Assembly (NCBI GenBank): GCA_037577475.1
Contig: CM075204.1
Span: 6,522,855 to 6,586,854, forward strand
Length of the DNA: 64,000 nt
Direction: 5' to 3'
Source: Chaunax sp. Z400
Taxonomy: Eukaryota; Chordata; Actinopteri; Lophiiformes; Chaunacidae
The notes under the pieces were generated by a model. That model searched no databases. It had not been told where the DNA came from and worked only from the letters and a program-made list of their open reading frames with translations. A program made the position numbers and the translations under genes. Positions 1-25,434 of the stretch are shown here, one piece after another. Position 1 is the stretch's first letter. The number at the start of each line of letters is the position of its first letter.

Positions 1-146
1 GCTCATTGTGTCATCTTCAAATTAAGCATGTTCTGCTCACACAAGGTCGGATTATTCCACGTCAAGAAGTGTCGATCCAGGTTGTCTCATTTTAGCACCA
101 AAGCGCCAAACAAGGACACATCAGAGACGTGACGACTGTCCAGCTG

Positions 147-776
147 TGTCACACAGACAACATGGTTTAAGGTCAGTAAATGTCTCCATGTCTGACAACA
201 GCCACTAGAGGGCAGAGTGGTTCACCATGAATGAAAGAATGAAGAAATGAATGAATGAGACATTCTTTGGATTGAATTATGAGCTATAAATACATACACA
301 AAATTCTCACACAGAGATCTGGTTGTGCCTTGATTGATTGATTTTTCCCTCTTCATCAATGCTGTATTTGACCTGGGAGTGAATAATGATTGATGAATAA
401 TGATTGATTACTAATTAATGAACCTTTCCCACTGAAGGCCAGTTACTATTTGGTGTCAGCAGGTCTGTTTGTCCACTTTGAAAGGAGTATCCTGCTCAGA
501 TATTTGTTTGCCTCGGACATTTGTCTCCTGTCAGGTTGATAAAAACACTCTTACTCTGTTTCACAGTGATGGTGCTTACACTAAAAAACAAACTCCATGG
601 AGTAACGTAATATAATAACGCCGCCTATATTCCATCTAAACAAATGAAGTTAAGTCAGGCTATCTTGATTGTGTCATTTCAACACCACATAGTTAGTCTA
701 ATGAAATTAATTTAAGTTTAGTTTTCACTGGTCAAACGCTTTAGTGCAACAAACTTCAGCCTTGTTGTATGAACTA
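147..776 (+). repeat. Copy 1 of a ~630-bp segment repeated at 40795 and 47778
   Basis: Near-identical sequence recurs at about 40795-41426 and 47778-48409, with scattered substitutions and a 2-base indel near position 264. Similarity starts at the shared CACACAGACAACATGG and stops at GAACTA. The two downstream copies then run into a hAT transposase, while this copy continues into unrelated AT-rich DNA. No coding capacity is seen. Confidence 0.9.
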
Positions 777-1025
777 GTACAGCTTTTGTCTGTTATACTC
801 ATGTCAATCTTGTTGTTTCAATTTGTGTTATTTCCATTGCTAGTGCTAGAAATCATTTTAATTCAATTACTAAACATACATGAAACAGGACAACATGCAA
901 ATCAGTTTGACATTTTATTTAACATTTGTTTTTAACATACAGCTGCCAACATCCCTGTTCTTCTCAGCTTTCTCTACTTTGTGGAGACACTTTGGATTTA
1001 AACTGTTAAATGAGTGATCTTAAAG

Positions 1026-1676
1026 CAGTGGTTCCCAACCTTTTCTATCATTGAGGAAACTGATGGCCCCTGACTGAGTGGTGCATTATATGGATATTTT
1101 GTATTATATTCAATGCATAACAATAACAGAACTGATAAACTGTACAATTAACTCAAACAGTGAAAGCAGTAACTGTGTAGGTTTGTGTAAAACAAGTGAT
1201 TTGGATGAATTTGGATCAGATCATTTCCTGTGAATATTGCATCAGACGTGAGGTTTTCTGCTTCCTGTCAGAAACTTTTGTTTTAAATGATTAATTCATT
1301 AATTTATTTTTAAATAATCATACATACTTAATAGGTTTCCTTTTTGGACATATTCAGTGTTTTCTTCTCCCTGATGCTTGGCCATCGTTCTATTAGGTCT
1401 TTGGTTGTTTTAATTGCTTCTTTTCTAACGAGGCTGTTTAGCTGAGAGTGAAGACTCTGAATATAGCTTGTGTTCAGGTCTTCACTGTGAATCCAGTGAG
1501 ATTTTTCAAACTTTATATCTTAAATAATTACACTTTGTAAGTAATTCCATTTAGTTTTCTTCTAACAAATGAATGAAATGCTAATATAGGCCTAAGAAAT
1601 GTTTTCATACACCCCTTAAAATGAAAAAGGCCTAGTGAACCATTTGGGGCCAGGATCCCCAGGTTGGGAACCAGTG
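1026..1676. mobile_element. Putative hAT-type MITE
   Basis: The segment opens with CAGTGGTTCCCAACC and closes with the near-perfect reverse complement GGTTGGGAACCAGTG (14 of 15 match). Short termini of this kind are common in non-autonomous hAT elements of vertebrates. There is no coding capacity between them, and I could not find a convincing 8-bp target duplication. The right end lies inside the palindrome at 1650-1727. Confidence 0.5.
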
Positions 1677-1727
1677 CCTTTAACATTGTAATGTTAAAGG
1701 CACTGGTTCCCAACCTGGGGATCCTGG
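1650..1727. repeat. Perfect inverted repeat, 38-bp arms, 2-nt spacer
   Basis: Positions 1650-1687 are an exact reverse complement of 1690-1727, separated by GT. The arms contain the MITE terminal sequence (ACTGGTTCCCAACC). The structure could arise from two element ends joined head to head. Confidence 0.95.
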
Positions 1728-3102
1728 ATTGTTCCTGAATTTCCACTCGGCATCTGCCACAAAAGCTGCCAATATCATGTACACTCAAATTGAGTTAATC
1801 TGAACTCTCAGGGAGTTTATTCCAAAGGCTGGAATTTGCTGTGTATGCAGGACCAGTTGAGCGTGGAGCAGAGTAGAGGAAAACACGTCAGCATGCCCAC
1901 AGTGGCAATTCTACATTCTGTTGTACACAAACATCTTATCATCATCACATTTTAGCTTTGCATTTTATCATGCTATTCTTTTCTGATTTCAACTTGTTGG
2001 TGGCGTGGAGGTTAAGTCATGGGTTCACATCCATTTCAATTTATCATCTGGGAACCAATCATTTCTGGACCAAATGTCACAGCAATCCAGAAAGTTGGTA
2101 AAAGAAAAGGATAAAAAATAAATAAATAATTGCTTGATCTGTCCCATTATCCAGACGTGCACCTAAATTTAAGCACACACCTGATCTGGATCCAAGTAAT
2201 ATTCCAGATCTGGTGATCCAGAATGTTGAAATTTATAGTGCTCACAGAAACTTCACTACTGTGAGACAACAAATAATAATGATCCAGACTGGACTTAGGT
2301 CAGATTGCAGCTGTAACTACTACTACTACTACTACACTCCAGTAACTAGTCTTTAAGTTACAGTCTCAACAATCGGCAACCCTTCATTTTACCATGTGCC
2401 AAATAAACATTTTAAAGTTGAAATTTAACATTGTGTAACTTTCATTATTTGTCTGTTAAATGTATAGTTTACCTATTTAACAGCCTCTATTTTCTGTTCA
2501 CATTAAAGCATTATTAGATGATGAATTCCTGTCATTTTAATAAAGGTCTCATTTATCCCAATAATGTAAAGTTTCAGGTTTCATCAGACACCAAATGACT
2601 TCACCTCAGGACTATTAAATACTGAATACCTTAAGGTTCATGAAAGACACTCCTTCATTTGTCATTTTCCATACTGACTCTGACCAACAAGCTTTTTATC
2701 ATTCTGGGCTGTTTCTGAGGGCTTTGTCATAGCTTTCCAGTATTTACTCCAGGAAAGACATGTGATTTGATAATAGTCCTTGTGGGTCCATGTATCACAT
2801 GACCTGTAGTTACAGATGTGGTCAGTACATCAGTGCACAGCCCAGGACTGAATGATCAGAGCCAGGGAGCTCCTGCTGAGGTTAACTAATGTTTACAGAT
2901 ACAATATTATTAACACCTGTGCAATCACATTTAAAATAGTACAAATAAATGATCATTGTGTTCAATTATTATGAGGCAGGAGGAAGATTATAATAAATTT
3001 ATATTTATTTACTATTCTAATGTAGGTATATAAAAATAGGAACTACAGTATTGTAACACAACAAACTGTAAACAGCACAACAGGACATAGGAAATTACAA
3101 TA
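1728..3102. other. Intergenic, no gene recognised
   Basis: This is AT-rich DNA with only short chance ORFs and a small (ACT)n tract near 2317-2334. I see no exon-like conservation, RNA gene or recognisable element. Confidence 0.6.
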
Positions 3103-3104
3103 GC

Positions 3105-3136
<32 letters not shown>

Positions 3137-3246
3137 GTAATAATAACAATAATAATAATAATAATACACTATAATAATAATATAATAATACTAATAAAAT
3201 ATTAATATAATACGATAATAATAATATAATAATATAATAATGTAAT

Positions 3247-3279
<33 letters not shown>

Positions 3280-3402
3280 TAATAATAATAATTATAATTA
3301 TAATAATATTGAAATAATAATTATAATAATAATAGTAATATAATAATAATATGATAATAATATAATAATAATATGATAATAATTATAATAATAATAATAA
3401 AC
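3103..3402. repeat. (AAT)n microsatellite, interrupted
   Basis: About 300 bp of imperfect TAA/AAT repeats. It is the left flank of a roughly symmetrical microsatellite complex whose right flank is another (AAT)n tract at 4618-4818. Confidence 0.95.
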
Positions 3403-3536
3403 TAGATCATACTCTACATTTTAAACAATCCACCAAGAGCAAGCACTTTGGCGACAGTGGCGACGAAAAACTGCCTTTTTTAAAAAGGCAGAAACGTCGA
3501 GCAGATCCAAGACTCAAGGTGGGCGGACCTCTGCTT

Positions 3537-3546
3537 TGACCGGTTG

Positions 3547-3577
<31 letters not shown>

Positions 3578-4470
3578 GCAGAGGGAGGGGGAAGATCTAT
3601 CTATCTTATCTATCTTGTCTTGTCTATCTTATCTTATCTATCTATCTTGTCTTATCTTATCTTATCTATCTTGTCTTATCTTATTTTATCTTATCTATCT
3701 ATCTATCTTATCTATCTATCTTGTCTTATCTATCTATCTTATCTATCTATCTATCTTATCTATCTATCTTATCTTATCTATCTTATCAATCAATCTTATC
3801 AATCTATCTTATCTATCTATCTATCTTATCAATCAATCTTATCAATCTATCTTATCTATCTTATCTTATCTATCTATCAATCTTATCTATCAATCTTATC
3901 TTATCTATCTTATCAATCTATCTTATCTTGTCTTATCTTATCAATCTTATCTATCAATCTTATCTATCTATCTTATCTTATCTTGTCTTATCTTATCTAT
4001 CTTATCTTATGTTTTTTTTTCTTATCTTTTTTCTTTTCTTATCTTATCTATCTTGTCTTAACTATCTTATCTTATCTAATGTTTTTTCTTTTCTTACCTT
4101 TTTTGCTTTTCTTATCTATCTCGTCTTATCTTATCTATCTTATCTATCTGTGTTATCTATCTCATCTATCTTATATATCTTATCTTATGTTATGTTTTTT
4201 CTTTTCTTTTTTGCTTTTCTTATCTTATCTATCTTGTCTTAACTATCTTATCTTATCTATCTTATCTATGTTATCTATTTCATCTATCTTGTCTTATCTT
4301 ATCTTATGTTTTTTCTTTTCTTATCTTATCTATCTATCTTATCTTATCTATCTTATTTATCCATCTTATCTATCCATCTATCTATCTATGGACCTCCTCC
4401 TCCTCCTGGACTGAAGCACTGGTCGCCTCCTGAAGGAGTGGCAGGAAAGGTAGAAGGCTTTGACCGGTTG

Positions 4471-4530
<60 letters not shown>
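3537..4530. repeat. (TATC)n block bracketed by GACCGGTTGGGG-(GA)n
   Basis: About 800 bp (3594-4389) of degenerate TATC/ATCT repeats with some TTTTC-rich interruptions. Each side carries the same unit, TTTGACCGGTTGGGGTGAGAGA followed by (GA)n, at about 3536 and 4458. The unit is in the same orientation both times, so the block may be an expansion between two direct copies. Long apparent ORFs here are repeat translations rich in Leu, Ser, Tyr and Ile and are not genes. Confidence 0.95.
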
Positions 4531-4617
4531 TGGGGAGATAGATGGGAGAGAGAGATGGGGAGGATAGGTGGAGAGAGAGAGGGACAGGGACACAGACATG
4601 TGCAACCACAATAACAG

Positions 4618-4690
4618 CTATTATTACTACAATAATAATGATGATAATAACAATAATTATATAGTAATATAATAATAATATAACATACTA

Positions 4691-4736
<46 letters not shown>

Positions 4737-4772
4737 CATAACAATACTGATGAATAATAATGAATAATAATG

Positions 4773-4818
<46 letters not shown>
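4618..4818. repeat. (AAT)n microsatellite
   Basis: This is the right flank of the complex, with imperfect AAT/TAA repeats and a few ATG/ATC interruptions. It ends about 35 bp before the duplicated samm50 segment. Confidence 0.95.
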
Positions 4819-4854
4819 GGATAATAATATGATGATGATATCACATCAGCCAGT

Positions 4855-5737
4855 ATATGTGCAAAAAGCCACATGAATTCTGATCTGGCTGTTCTCATTC
4901 ATGTCGCATGGCCACAGTTTAGATATGTATATGATGTGATGTAGGACAACAAACACATGACAGTGACTGTGAACTTTTTTTTTAACTACAGTTCCAACAA
5001 TTCAATTTATTTTTGATTAATTGATCATGACAATTGCAGCTCAGGGATCTGCAGGTATCTGGTCACATGATGCTACCGCAGGATGACAATGACAGAGCAG
5101 TGTGTCCTCTCTTCTAGGTGCTCGGTTTGAAGCTGCCCAACATGTTTGGCCGAGCGGAGAAACTCACCTTCCAGTTCTCCTATGGGACCAAGGAGACGTC
5201 ATATGGCTTGTCCTTCTTTAAGCCCCAGCCCGGACACTTTGAACGCAAGTATATCAGTGGCAGAGACCCTGAAGTCACCTGTCACACTGTCCTCCAGTGG
5301 GACAAGACCAGCTTTGATGGTGCCTTCAAGAAAACAAACAAACTGACTACATAAGTAGAATGCAATGCTGTTAAGACGGCTGAATCTCAGATCGTGGATG
5401 TAATTAAAGTTCTCTGTCGCTCGATTTGAGAGAGGCCATCGATTAAATCAGTGTAGATCCAAAACTTAAAATAACCAGGAGGTGGGTTGGGAGGGGGTTA
5501 GAGCGTTTAGATATGACACTACCAGAGAACAGGTATAGGAATACAATCTGATTGGATGCAGGCCACCTATCTGTCAAAATAGTGCATCATCATGGACAGA
5601 GTTGTTGAGTTCATTCTTTTCAGACCTGGTGTCTTCTGTTTCAGCCTCACCCTCAACATGTACAAAGTCACTGGTCAGTTCCCATGGAGCTCTTTAAAAG
5701 AGACCGACAGAGGCATGTCTGCAGAACTCAATGTAAG

Positions 5738-5836
<99 letters not shown>

Positions 5837-6241
5837 TGTGTCTTACTAACATTTTGGGGAGACTTGGTTTAAGACAACATGAATGTCTTTTTCAAATCGG
5901 GCTGCACAATATTTGAAAAAATGACAATGCAATATGTTTTTTTTTCTGGGATATTTATTGCAACATAAATATACTGGTGTCATTTCCAGATACACAGCAG
6001 GGATAAGTCTATCATCTATCTAAGAAAACAAATACCCCACCTTCCTCTGCTGCAGGTGGTTCAGTCCTCTGCCACTCCTCCACTTTCAGTTCCATGGATG
6101 TGATTCTGCTCTGTTCGCACTGGGGGACAAAGTGGCCACAAATCTGACTTCCAGCTCTTTTTCTTCATGACTGTGTCTTTACTTCTGGTTTGGGCCACTT
6201 TCACATGTGGTCCTAAACCAGATACACATCTGATTTCTGCT
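4855..6241 (+). pseudogene. Duplicated samm50 segment with two internal exons
   Basis: This is a near-identical copy of 19145-20631, which lies inside the main samm50 locus. It holds exon 5118-5248 (VLGLKLPNMFGRAEKLTFQF at its start) and exon 5645-5732 (encoding YKVTGQFPWSSLKETDRGMS), each with intact AG acceptor and GT donor. No other samm50 exon is adjacent, so it cannot encode a protein alone. Differences from the other copy include Tyr instead of Cys in TFQFSYGTKE (the main copy reads TFQFSCGTKE), deletions of about 25 bp and about 58 bp in introns, and a shorter (GT)n. Tyr is what I recall as conserved in vertebrate SAMM50, so this stray copy looks closer to consensus at that residue. 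Confidence 0.9.
5740..5834 (+). repeat. (GT)n microsatellite in the duplicated samm50 segment
   Basis: A pure GT tract of about 95 bp starting 8 bases after the exon donor at 5732. The matching tract in the other copy (20051-20162) is longer, as expected for diverging microsatellite alleles or paralogues. Confidence 0.97.
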
Positions 6242-8020
6242 TTATTTTGATGAAGTTATGTTTGATGAAGCTTCAATGTATGCCTTGCAAGATATACTCC
6301 GGACAAAAAACGATGGCGGACAGATATATATCCCCTGGTCACTTTTATGTCGTGAGGATGAAAAAAAGCAAGAAATAACATTGCTGTGTTTGCATGCCTT
6401 CCATAACCATGTTATGAATTTTGCACATTGTGGAATTCCAATTTTGACGTTAGCCACCAAGGAGTTTCAGGTGATAATAATGCAGCTAAACCTGGAAGGC
6501 TTACATTCCCAGCTATTTTTTTAAAATTGAATAGGTGACATGTTTATTAGGCCTGTATGTTGTTTGCCTATATAAGCTGATTCAATTTATTATTAAATAA
6601 CGTGGCATTAATATTTGTTACAATATAGAAAAACAAATTCCATTTTCATTAATTAAATGCAATTCACATAAGGTTGCCAGTTTTTATATACAGCACACAT
6701 AAACAATGAACTATTAATCTTGAAAAATTTGTTTTAAGCAGTTGAACTGAAACTTTTGACTTTCACTGTATATTAGAAAATAGCCCAGCTGTTTTAGAAA
6801 CTGGTCTGAAACTCTCCTGATCAGATTGTTCACACATGCCCACAAACGTCTATCTATTCCAAATGTTATGTATCTTCATTTAAAAAGTTCTTCTCAACAA
6901 CATATGGTTGTATTGTTTCCTCTCCAAATGATTTATATATTGAATAACTTGATATGGCCGTGGGTTAGACCTTTTTATGTGAAGTGAAAACTTGAATTCA
7001 TCAGCTTAATCTGTGTCTGGGAAACTTGCACAGTATGCTTAACATGCAGTTCAACTTAACGAACATCACTGATAATTAACATGCAGGGGCGGATCTAGGA
7101 TTTTTCCAGCTCAAGGACCACATTTTACACAGAGGGATATATGTCCAACATCCATGCACATTTCCTTATTCAGTAAGCTCTATATACATTACATTCTTTG
7201 TTTGCCACTGGCTCTATAACTTTAGGAAAAGACACACATAATTAGATACAGTATATTTTGCAAATTGGGCCTTGCTCAAGCACATTGTGTACCTCAAAGA
7301 ATATCAGGAATTAAACATTCTTAATTTTCAAATTTATTGAATTTTAAACTGGGGTGCAGAAAACATGATACATAATACACTTTTGTAACATATGAACTTA
7401 AAACAGGTTGTGTTTATTATTACAGCATATAGAACAGTTTAGAACAGAAAACTGACTGTTAGCTCAGCCACTGATGTGAGGGGATCTTTGAATGTTGTGT
7501 TTGCTAACAAGGACAAATTCTACTTTTGACTTTAAGCAAAATCCAGACACAATGCACATAATGTTCATTTAAAATGTTCATCTGTAAATTTTCAGTAAAA
7601 GTACTGAAAAATACTGAAAAGTGAACAAATTCAACATTTTGCTCCAGTGCATTACTACTACCAGGCAAATAATACAAACTAGTAGTATTCTTACGAGTAG
7701 GCTATTATTCTGGCTTATTAATCCTGGTGCATTTATGCAGCGAACTGTTTTGATCGATTTTAAATTTTCCTGAAGGACTGTTGTTTCTATGAACCATTTT
7801 TGGGTGTGAATGCTGAAATCTTGATTTTTTTCTGAATAATGGTCTCTCTTCCCTGGTAATTCTCCAGTCTCCTCCCGATTGTTGACCACCCCAATATGGC
7901 ACGTCAGATCGTGAACGAGGTATCAACGATACTAAAAGACGAAAGTCTTTAGCTTTAGATCTACGTCCATGGGCATTCCTCTGATGATTTCTGACTGAAT
8001 AGCAGTTGGCTTTCGTCTGA
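6242..8020. other. Intergenic, no gene recognised
   Basis: AT-rich DNA between the samm50 duplicate and ccdc39. A hAT-like terminal sequence (CAGGGGCGGATCTAGGATTT) begins at 7084 and suggests a MITE whose other end I could not place. Short ORFs of 63-103 codons here resemble nothing I know. Confidence 0.5.
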
Positions 8021-8028
8021 TGACGTCA
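8021..8028. promoter_or_regulatory. TGACGTCA (CRE/ATF-type) palindrome upstream of ccdc39
   Basis: A perfect 8-bp CRE lies 79 bases 5' of the proposed ccdc39 start codon. I found no convincing RFX X-box, which would be expected for many motile-cilia genes. The site could act in the 5'UTR or promoter, but one 8-mer is weak evidence. Confidence 0.3.
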
Positions 8029-8106
8029 AAGGCTACTGATGATAAAGTCAGTAAACCCAGCAGATTATTCCAGCATTTCACTGCAACTGTGACACCGTGC
8101 AAGAAA

Positions 8107-14643
<6,537 letters not shown>

Positions 14644-15908
14644 GCGTTTCCCACAGCTCCACTGATCTCAGGTCAGTCTTTGTGAGAAACCTCTTCTCCA
14701 GATTAGGTCATGGTAGAGGTTAGATAAATATTGAGGGTTTGCTGTCAGATGGGTATCGGTTTGAACTATTTGACTAATCATAAATTGGTGCATCAGAAAA
14801 GGATTAAGCATTTCTCTTTTGTGAATGATTCATAACCAGTCAGTTGAGAGAGACTTTGGTTGCACTGGGATGATTCAAAGTCTGATCTATATGAGAAATG
14901 CACTTGCTGTTTAAACAACAAGATGTCTTAAGTTAGTGCCATTCAACATCCTGTGTACTTTGATTGGATACTTTAGTGTACAATTCTTCTTCTGTATCTT
15001 TATGGTGTTTTCTCTCCTCTTGCAGTGGCAGCAACAGGACCTCTTCAGGTCAATGGCTAAATGGTGAGACTGTACATCGTGAATGGATTTATGTACCGCC
15101 TTCCTCATCTGACTGAGGATATAGACGTCTGACTCAAAGCGCCTTGCTAGCCAGCATTCACCCATGGTGGCATTCATACCCGCTGATTAGGAGCAGTAAC
15201 CTCAGTAACCCTGAGTTCTTTGTTCTGCATCCTGTCATATTTTTTTTTTATATTAAATTTACTGTTAGCAACTTGGGTCACTATGGCATCCTTGAAACTC
15301 TACACTATCAGCAAATATGAGTTACCAAAAGAGAGAGAATGAATCTGTATTTTGAACCTTTAAAAAAATGACTTAAACCAGAATACAGTTTAAAACTTGA
15401 AATATTTCTCAATTCAATTAAACTAAATAATAGAAAAAAATATTCAAATCATCTCACAATGTGCACAATTATTGTTTAATCCCTTAGCCGGCAGACTTGG
15501 GGCGGCTGATTCGGTGATTCAGTCCACTAAAAACTAAGTATTTTGCTTTTGCCTCTGCCTTCTTTTTGGTCATGGTTTAAGTTGCAACACTACCTCATTG
15601 AGTCAGATAGTTGGCTTCAATTTGCAGTACCTCTACATGGCCACATGAGGTCACTATGAGACCTGTGTGACGGTCAATCAGTGTTGATTTGACCTCTCCA
15701 CAGAAAGGTCAGGGTTGACTGATGCGGGGTATTTCTTCATTGTACTCCCTGTGTAGGAATAGAAAGTGGGTGTTTTGACATCTTACATACTCTAACCCAA
15801 TCTAACTCAATTTATATTGTCCTTGGCCAGCCAAACAATCAATAGAGAAGTGGATGAAGACATGTTCACGCTCTTGAAAATCAGACTACATTTTCAGATA
15901 TCCCTTTT
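14644..15908 (+). other. ccdc39 3' region with a candidate extra terminal exon
   Basis: An AG acceptor at 15024-15025 precedes an open frame to TGA 15114-15116, encoding GSNRTSSGQWLNG and more. That Ser/Thr-rich tail resembles the Ser-rich C-terminus typical of CCDC39. It joins in phase to the +2 frame of exon 19 via donor GT at 14672. An AATAAA near 16031 could serve as the poly(A) signal of a long 3'UTR. The rest is AT-rich and featureless. Confidence 0.4.
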
Positions 15909-16559
15909 CAGGAAGCAGAAAGTATATTATCTTGTGTTTTACTGTTTTCTGCGCTCTTCACATGTGAGTGTTTTGCCCTCACATTGCATCTCCTTGTGAA
16001 CAGCCCAAATGTGCATTTGTCTTTGAGAATAAAGGAGTAACATTGACCTGATCCAGAGGACATCTCTTTATTTTGACAAAACATCCACGTGTTAGAGGCT
16101 TTTTACCTAACAAAGACATAATAACATATCACTGTATTCAGTCACTATCCAATGAGTCAATATACCAAAACAACAGAAGTCCTTTAGGAGCTGCAGCTGA
16201 ACGTATCTAATATTCAGATAAGAGCTCATTTAATTCCATAGAACAGATGTTTATGTGTCCCATTAGGAAGTGTAGCACAGGAGCTGGTGTTGGTTTGATG
16301 CTCTGTGTTCCAGGTGACTATCTGGGTGGGGAGGCGTACTGGGCAGGCGGTCTGCACCTCTGCACGCCGCTGCCCTTCAGACCAGGCAAGGGCGGCTTTG
16401 GAGACCTTTTCAGAACGCACTTCTTCCTCAACGCAGGCAACCTCTGCAACCTCAACTACGGTGGGTGAACTGAACGTATTAAAACAGCTGCTGTGTTAAA
16501 AAGAGTTCAACACATAAAAACCTCACTTATAGAAATATGACCATCAATAGAAATTATAC
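15909..16559 (+). repeat. 650-bp block carrying a displaced samm50 exon (copy 1)
   Basis: Near-identical to 32549-33197. It contains exon 16314-16460, with acceptor TGTTCCAG and donor GTGGGT, encoding DYLGGEAYWAGGLHL to NLCNLNYG. This is a late exon of samm50 that belongs between those at 22709-22779 and 23347-23488, yet it lies upstream of the recognisable 5' exons. Its phases (1 in, 1 out) would splice correctly to 23347. Confidence 0.92.
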
Positions 16560-16674
16560 AAAACATTTGTGGAGCTTCAGAGCAAAACAGGTTTTGCAGC
16601 ATTCTTCACAACTGATGAAGATAAGGGTTTGGGCCGAAGGGGCAGTAGTCTCATCAGAGAGGCCTAGGAAGCAG

Positions 16675-23779
<7,105 letters not shown>

Positions 23780-24621
23780 CCTCTCACTCCACTGCCCTCA
23801 GTGCTCCAGCAGAGGCGGCAACGTGAAAAAGGAAGAACGTCTTGTTGTTTGTCACCTGTAACCTGTTGTAGAGTGTGTGACACTAGCATGGGTCATATGT
23901 CCTGGGGCAATGTGCCTGACCCCACCAACCCTTTTTTGAACTGCACCAGTCGAGGCTTTTGAACAGCAAAGTGCCAGTGGTGAAACTCTGTGTGGTACAA
24001 TCTGAGCAGCCTTTTACAGATTTGAGAGATTAAAGTAATCAGACATAAGATTTCTTTAGCAGCAGCCACAGCAAGGCTAATATACAATCATGGAGGATCT
24101 TTGAGCGTTTATTCTCCTGGAGCCACTGTTCCTCCTCCATTGGTTTGACATCTCCACCACTGGCATTTTGAAAAGTCAGCCACTAGTGATGTTACTCACT
24201 GTTTTTCCTGTGGTGACACAAAGTTTCCACAATGTTGAAGAGATTTTCCCTGTTTTCCCTCCAGGACTGCTTCTTTTTCAGGAGCATGATTTGTTAATCA
24301 TTTAGTTTGACAGTTAACCAAACACCACAAACTCTTGTGACCCGATGAGATTTGTCTAGTTGACCTGCATGATCAAACTATCGCAGTTGAAGCCAGGGAA
24401 TGAGCAGAGAGGAACCAGCACTTTTCAATCCAGACGGTGCTGTTGGAAGGGAATCGACCCTCATGCCAAAGCAGCTCGTTCAAACATTGCCTGATGAGAA
24501 GAACGGCAGGTTGATCCCTGGGTTCGGCAGCACAAATTGGAAACCCACCCCAACCCCCGAGCAACATCCACCACCAGTGCGCTTACCCTTAGTCATCTTT
24601 TTAATGTTGTATCGATTCACA

Positions 24622-24627
24622 AATAAA
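24622..24627 (+). terminator. Candidate samm50 poly(A) signal AATAAA
   Basis: AATAAA about 840 bases after the samm50 stop codon, followed by TG/T-rich sequence. The 3'UTR assignment rests only on position. A (CATT)n tract follows at 24665-24687. Confidence 0.35.
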
Positions 24628-24687
24628 TCACAGCTGCTCCCCTCGTCTCTCTGTGGATCCTTTCTTCATTCATTCATTCATTCATTC

Positions 24688-25434
24688 TCTGCAATCAAGT
24701 GTGAAAAATGAGCTGATGCAGGTATCGGCTCAAGAGGCACTGTTCACACCTGGTATACACATCCATCCTGAGTGATCTGACAAGTGGACGACTCTAAGTA
24801 CAGGAGTGACTGCATGAAGACACATTGAGTATGTATTTGAAAATCCAGCCACTCAGATGTGATGCATCAAGTATTCTTCCTTCCTTGTAGAAAGTGACAG
24901 ACTACTTTGGTTCTAAAGGTGCTGGGTCAAAATTTAGCATCTGTTTCAAAGGATTTCATCATTTACACCAAATTTATGAAAGAATGACACGTTTTATTGG
25001 CATTAAACACATATATTAATAAAAGGCTAAATACTTTTCATGGTTAATTGATGTTAAACTTTAGTAAAGCTAAATGTGTATTTTGCCAGATATGCTCCAG
25101 ACAAAATGACCATCCCTCAGTATCACCTGAAACGTTTCTATAGTAAGCACACAAAATAAAATTAGTGTTGAATGTAAAATATCAGAAGGCACAACTACTG
25201 ATCAAGGATCAAATATGTGTAAAGTTTGGTGAAGTTAGTATGTTATGGACAAGAAATGACTGGACAGACATGCTGATGACTCCCCACATCATTTTATGTT
25301 AGTGGGGGTGCTGACAAAAAACAAACAAGTAAATAAATATTTAAGATAAATCACATTCAAAAGGCAATAAAAACAAAAGTAAAAAATACATAGTCTCAGA
25401 TTTTAAAGTAGAATGTATCTATTTGAATGCCACG
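24688..25434. other. Intergenic, no gene recognised
   Basis: AT-rich DNA between the samm50 3' region and the Tc1 transposase. I see no conserved reading frame or terminal repeat that I can support. Confidence 0.5.

Noticed and set aside
3536..4414. Long plus-strand ORFs (up to 292 codons) rich in Ser, Tyr, Leu and Ile
   Set aside because: Translations of the (TATC)n microsatellite; open in several frames and without any non-repeat domain.
7578..7926. Overlapping short ORFs upstream of ccdc39
   Set aside because: No recognisable domain and no splice structure; likely promoter or intergenic chance frames.
24400..24711. 103-codon ORF after samm50
   Set aside because: In the probable 3'UTR and ends in a (CATT)n repeat; no similarity recognised.
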